From contig JAAZVG010000091.1 of the NCBI GenBank assembly GCA_018623655.1, forward strand, positions 1 to 6,079: a stretch of DNA of 6,079 nt, written 5' to 3'. Source of the stretch: Flavobacteriaceae bacterium (lineage in GTDB: Bacteria; Bacteroidota; Bacteroidia; Flavobacteriales; Flavobacteriaceae). The first letter of the stretch is position 1; every line of letters begins with the position of its first letter. The position numbers and the translations under genes were made by a program. The notes under the pieces are model-generated. The model had not been told where the DNA came from, did no database searches, and saw nothing but the letters and a program-made list of their open reading frames with translations. Shown here piece by piece: positions 4,921 through 6,079 of this stretch.

Positions 4921-6079
4921 TTATTCTTCAAAGTAACGATTTTCAAAACCGATTAAAAAAAGCTTTTCAGTAGCCCGAGTGAAGGCAGTATATAGCCATC
5001 GTAAATGATCCTCATCAAATCCATCAGGTGCATAAGGTTGCTCAACAAACACACGCGACCACTGTCCTCCTTGTGCCTTATGGCAAGTCATAGCATAAGA
5101 AAATTTAACTTGAAGAGCATTAAACTCAGGGTTTGTTTTAACCCCCATATAACGTTTATACTGAGAGCGAAGGTGAGTAAAGTCTTCGGACACCTTTTGA
5201 TAGAGTGTGTTCGACTCATCATAAGTAAGCGAAGGGCTATCACTGGTTAAAGTATCCAAAAGTAAAACCGTATCGAAGGAAGGCATATCGGGATAATCAA
5301 CCATTTTAACTTCTACTTTAGCAAATTGAAAATCGTATCTCTCATAAAATTTATAAATACGCAGTACTTCGATTAAATCCCCATTAGCAATAAATGAGGC
5401 AGAACTAGAACTGTCGATCCAGAAGTAATTATTCTTAACCACCATAAGCTGGTCACCAGGAGAAAGCGACTCTTCGAGTAGCAAAACTCGCGATCGGATA
5501 TTTTGATTGTAAAGATTCGCTCTTTTATTTGACCTTACTATTATTGTCGTATCACTAATCCCAACCTCACGATAAGCATCCTCTAAAGCTTCTAGCATAT
5601 CAGCTCCACTAAGGGGTCGTATCACATCGTCAAAACGATCTAATTCTAATTTTAAATTATTGAAATAGGTTTGTCCTAATTGCGATCGTAAATGGGTGGC
5701 ATTAAATAAAACCCCGCTATCCTGTTCTTGCCTTACAACATCGGTTAGTGTTGCCGAATAAACCTCCTTCATTGCACGCATACCGATATAATCATCATTT
5801 AAAGCAACGCTTTCTTCAGATTGAACAGGTGGTAATTGAGCAGTGTCTCCGATAAGTAAAAGAGAACAACTCTTTCCACTGTAAACATATTTAAGCAAGC
5901 TCTCGAGCAAGGAATCACTCGAAGAAGACACTCGTTCTCCATGGTCATCTGACAACATAGACACTTCATCTACAATAAAAAGGGTTCGGGTATGCTTGTT
6001 TGGGGCCAAAGTGAACTGAATTCCCTTTCCTCTTACTGATTTAGGAAAAAAAATCTTCTTGTGAATTGTATAGGCAGGA
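4921..6079 (-). CDS. RecD-like SF1B DNA helicase / AAA ATPase, C-terminal part (N-terminus outside the window)
   Basis: This is an ATP-driven superfamily 1B helicase of the stand-alone RecD-like type common in Bacteroidota, probably acting in DNA repair or processing. The frame is open to the window edge and includes TIHKKIFFP and GIQFTLAPNKHT before any start-like codon; the TTG at 6007-6009 is therefore internal. About 385 residues are visible. Seen in order are motif II/Walker B VDEVSM (about 5973-5956), motif III GDTAQLPPV (5850-5824), TDVVRQ, motif V TCHKAQGGQW (about 5088-5059) and motif VI YTAFTRATEKL (4992-4960). Walker A (GxAGTGKT) must lie in the missing part, which I estimate at about 90 residues for this family. 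It is not a RecBCD subunit by context: no recB or recC adjoins, and the next gene is kdsB, 9 bp downstream. It ends with TAA at 4923-4921. Confidence 0.92.
   Translation of the reverse strand, partial: PAYTIHKKIFFPKSVRGKGIQFTLAPNKHTRTLFIVDEVSMLSDDHGERVSSSSDSLLESLLKYVYSGKSCSLLLIGDTAQLPPVQSEESVALNDDYIGMRAMKEVYSATLTDVVRQEQDSGVLFNATHLRSQLGQTYFNNLKLELDRFDDVIRPLSGADMLEALEDAYREVGISDTTIIVRSNKRANLYNQNIRSRVLLLEESLSPGDQLMVVKNNYFWIDSSSSASFIANGDLIEVLRIYKFYERYDFQFAKVEVKMVDYPDMPSFDTVLLLDTLTSDSPSLTYDESNTLYQKVSEDFTHLRSQYKRYMGVKTNPEFNALQVKFSYAMTCHKAQGGQWSRVFVEQPYAPDGFDEDHLRWLYTAFTRATEKLFLIGFENRYFEE

Noticed and set aside
6007..6009. TTG as the start of the helicase
   Set aside because: The frame continues upstream without a stop to the window end and encodes family-like sequence (TIHKK, GIQFTL), so the gene simply extends beyond the window.
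1..6079. A new defence, mobile or CRISPR-type system
   Set aside because: No array-like repeats, terminal inverted repeats, transposase, integrase, toxin-antitoxin pair or tRNA was seen; codon use looks even by eye and every long frame belongs to a core-type family.

Overview
The window is an AT-rich, almost fully coding stretch of a Gram-negative chromosome, most likely from the Bacteroidota (Flavobacteriia or a close relative). Three things point there. The YebC protein opens with the MGRAFEFRKARKMKRWAAM-type N-terminus typical of that phylum. No start codon has a recognisable Shine-Dalgarno sequence ahead of it. The only good promoter-like site (TACTTTTG, ahead of yebC) fits the Bacteroidota -7 consensus TAnnTTTG. 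A kdsB gene implies a KDO-containing LPS. Family and phylum assignments come from recalled motifs, not from a search.

Layout. The left half (1-3480) reads on the + strand: the 3' two thirds of threonine synthase (thrC, cut by the window start), glycine-cleavage T-protein (gcvT), an SDR/RmlD-like NAD(P)-binding protein that overlaps gcvT by one base (TAATG), and, after 47 bp with its own candidate promoter, yebC. The right half (3467-6079) reads on the - strand as a tight operon: a RecD-like SF1B helicase (cut by the window end), kdsB 9 bp downstream, and a HAD-family hydrolase overlapping kdsB by 4 bp (ATGA). The two transcription units converge, and yebC and the HAD gene overlap tail to tail by 14 bp. 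There is no gene-free stretch over 50 bp, and I see no RNA gene, mobile element, CRISPR array or long repeat.

Function. The genes are mostly housekeeping: threonine synthesis, one-carbon supply from glycine, a YebC/TACO1 translation or regulatory factor, CMP-KDO synthesis for LPS, and DNA repair or processing. The two poorly understood members are the SDR-like protein, which seems to have lost the catalytic Tyr and Lys, and the HAD protein, which has Asn at the first acidic position of motif IV and is tightly coupled to kdsB. I see no clear new defence or mobile system. The most interesting leads are these two atypical enzymes and a seven-A run at the kdsB/HAD junction, where slippage would place the two genes in one frame.
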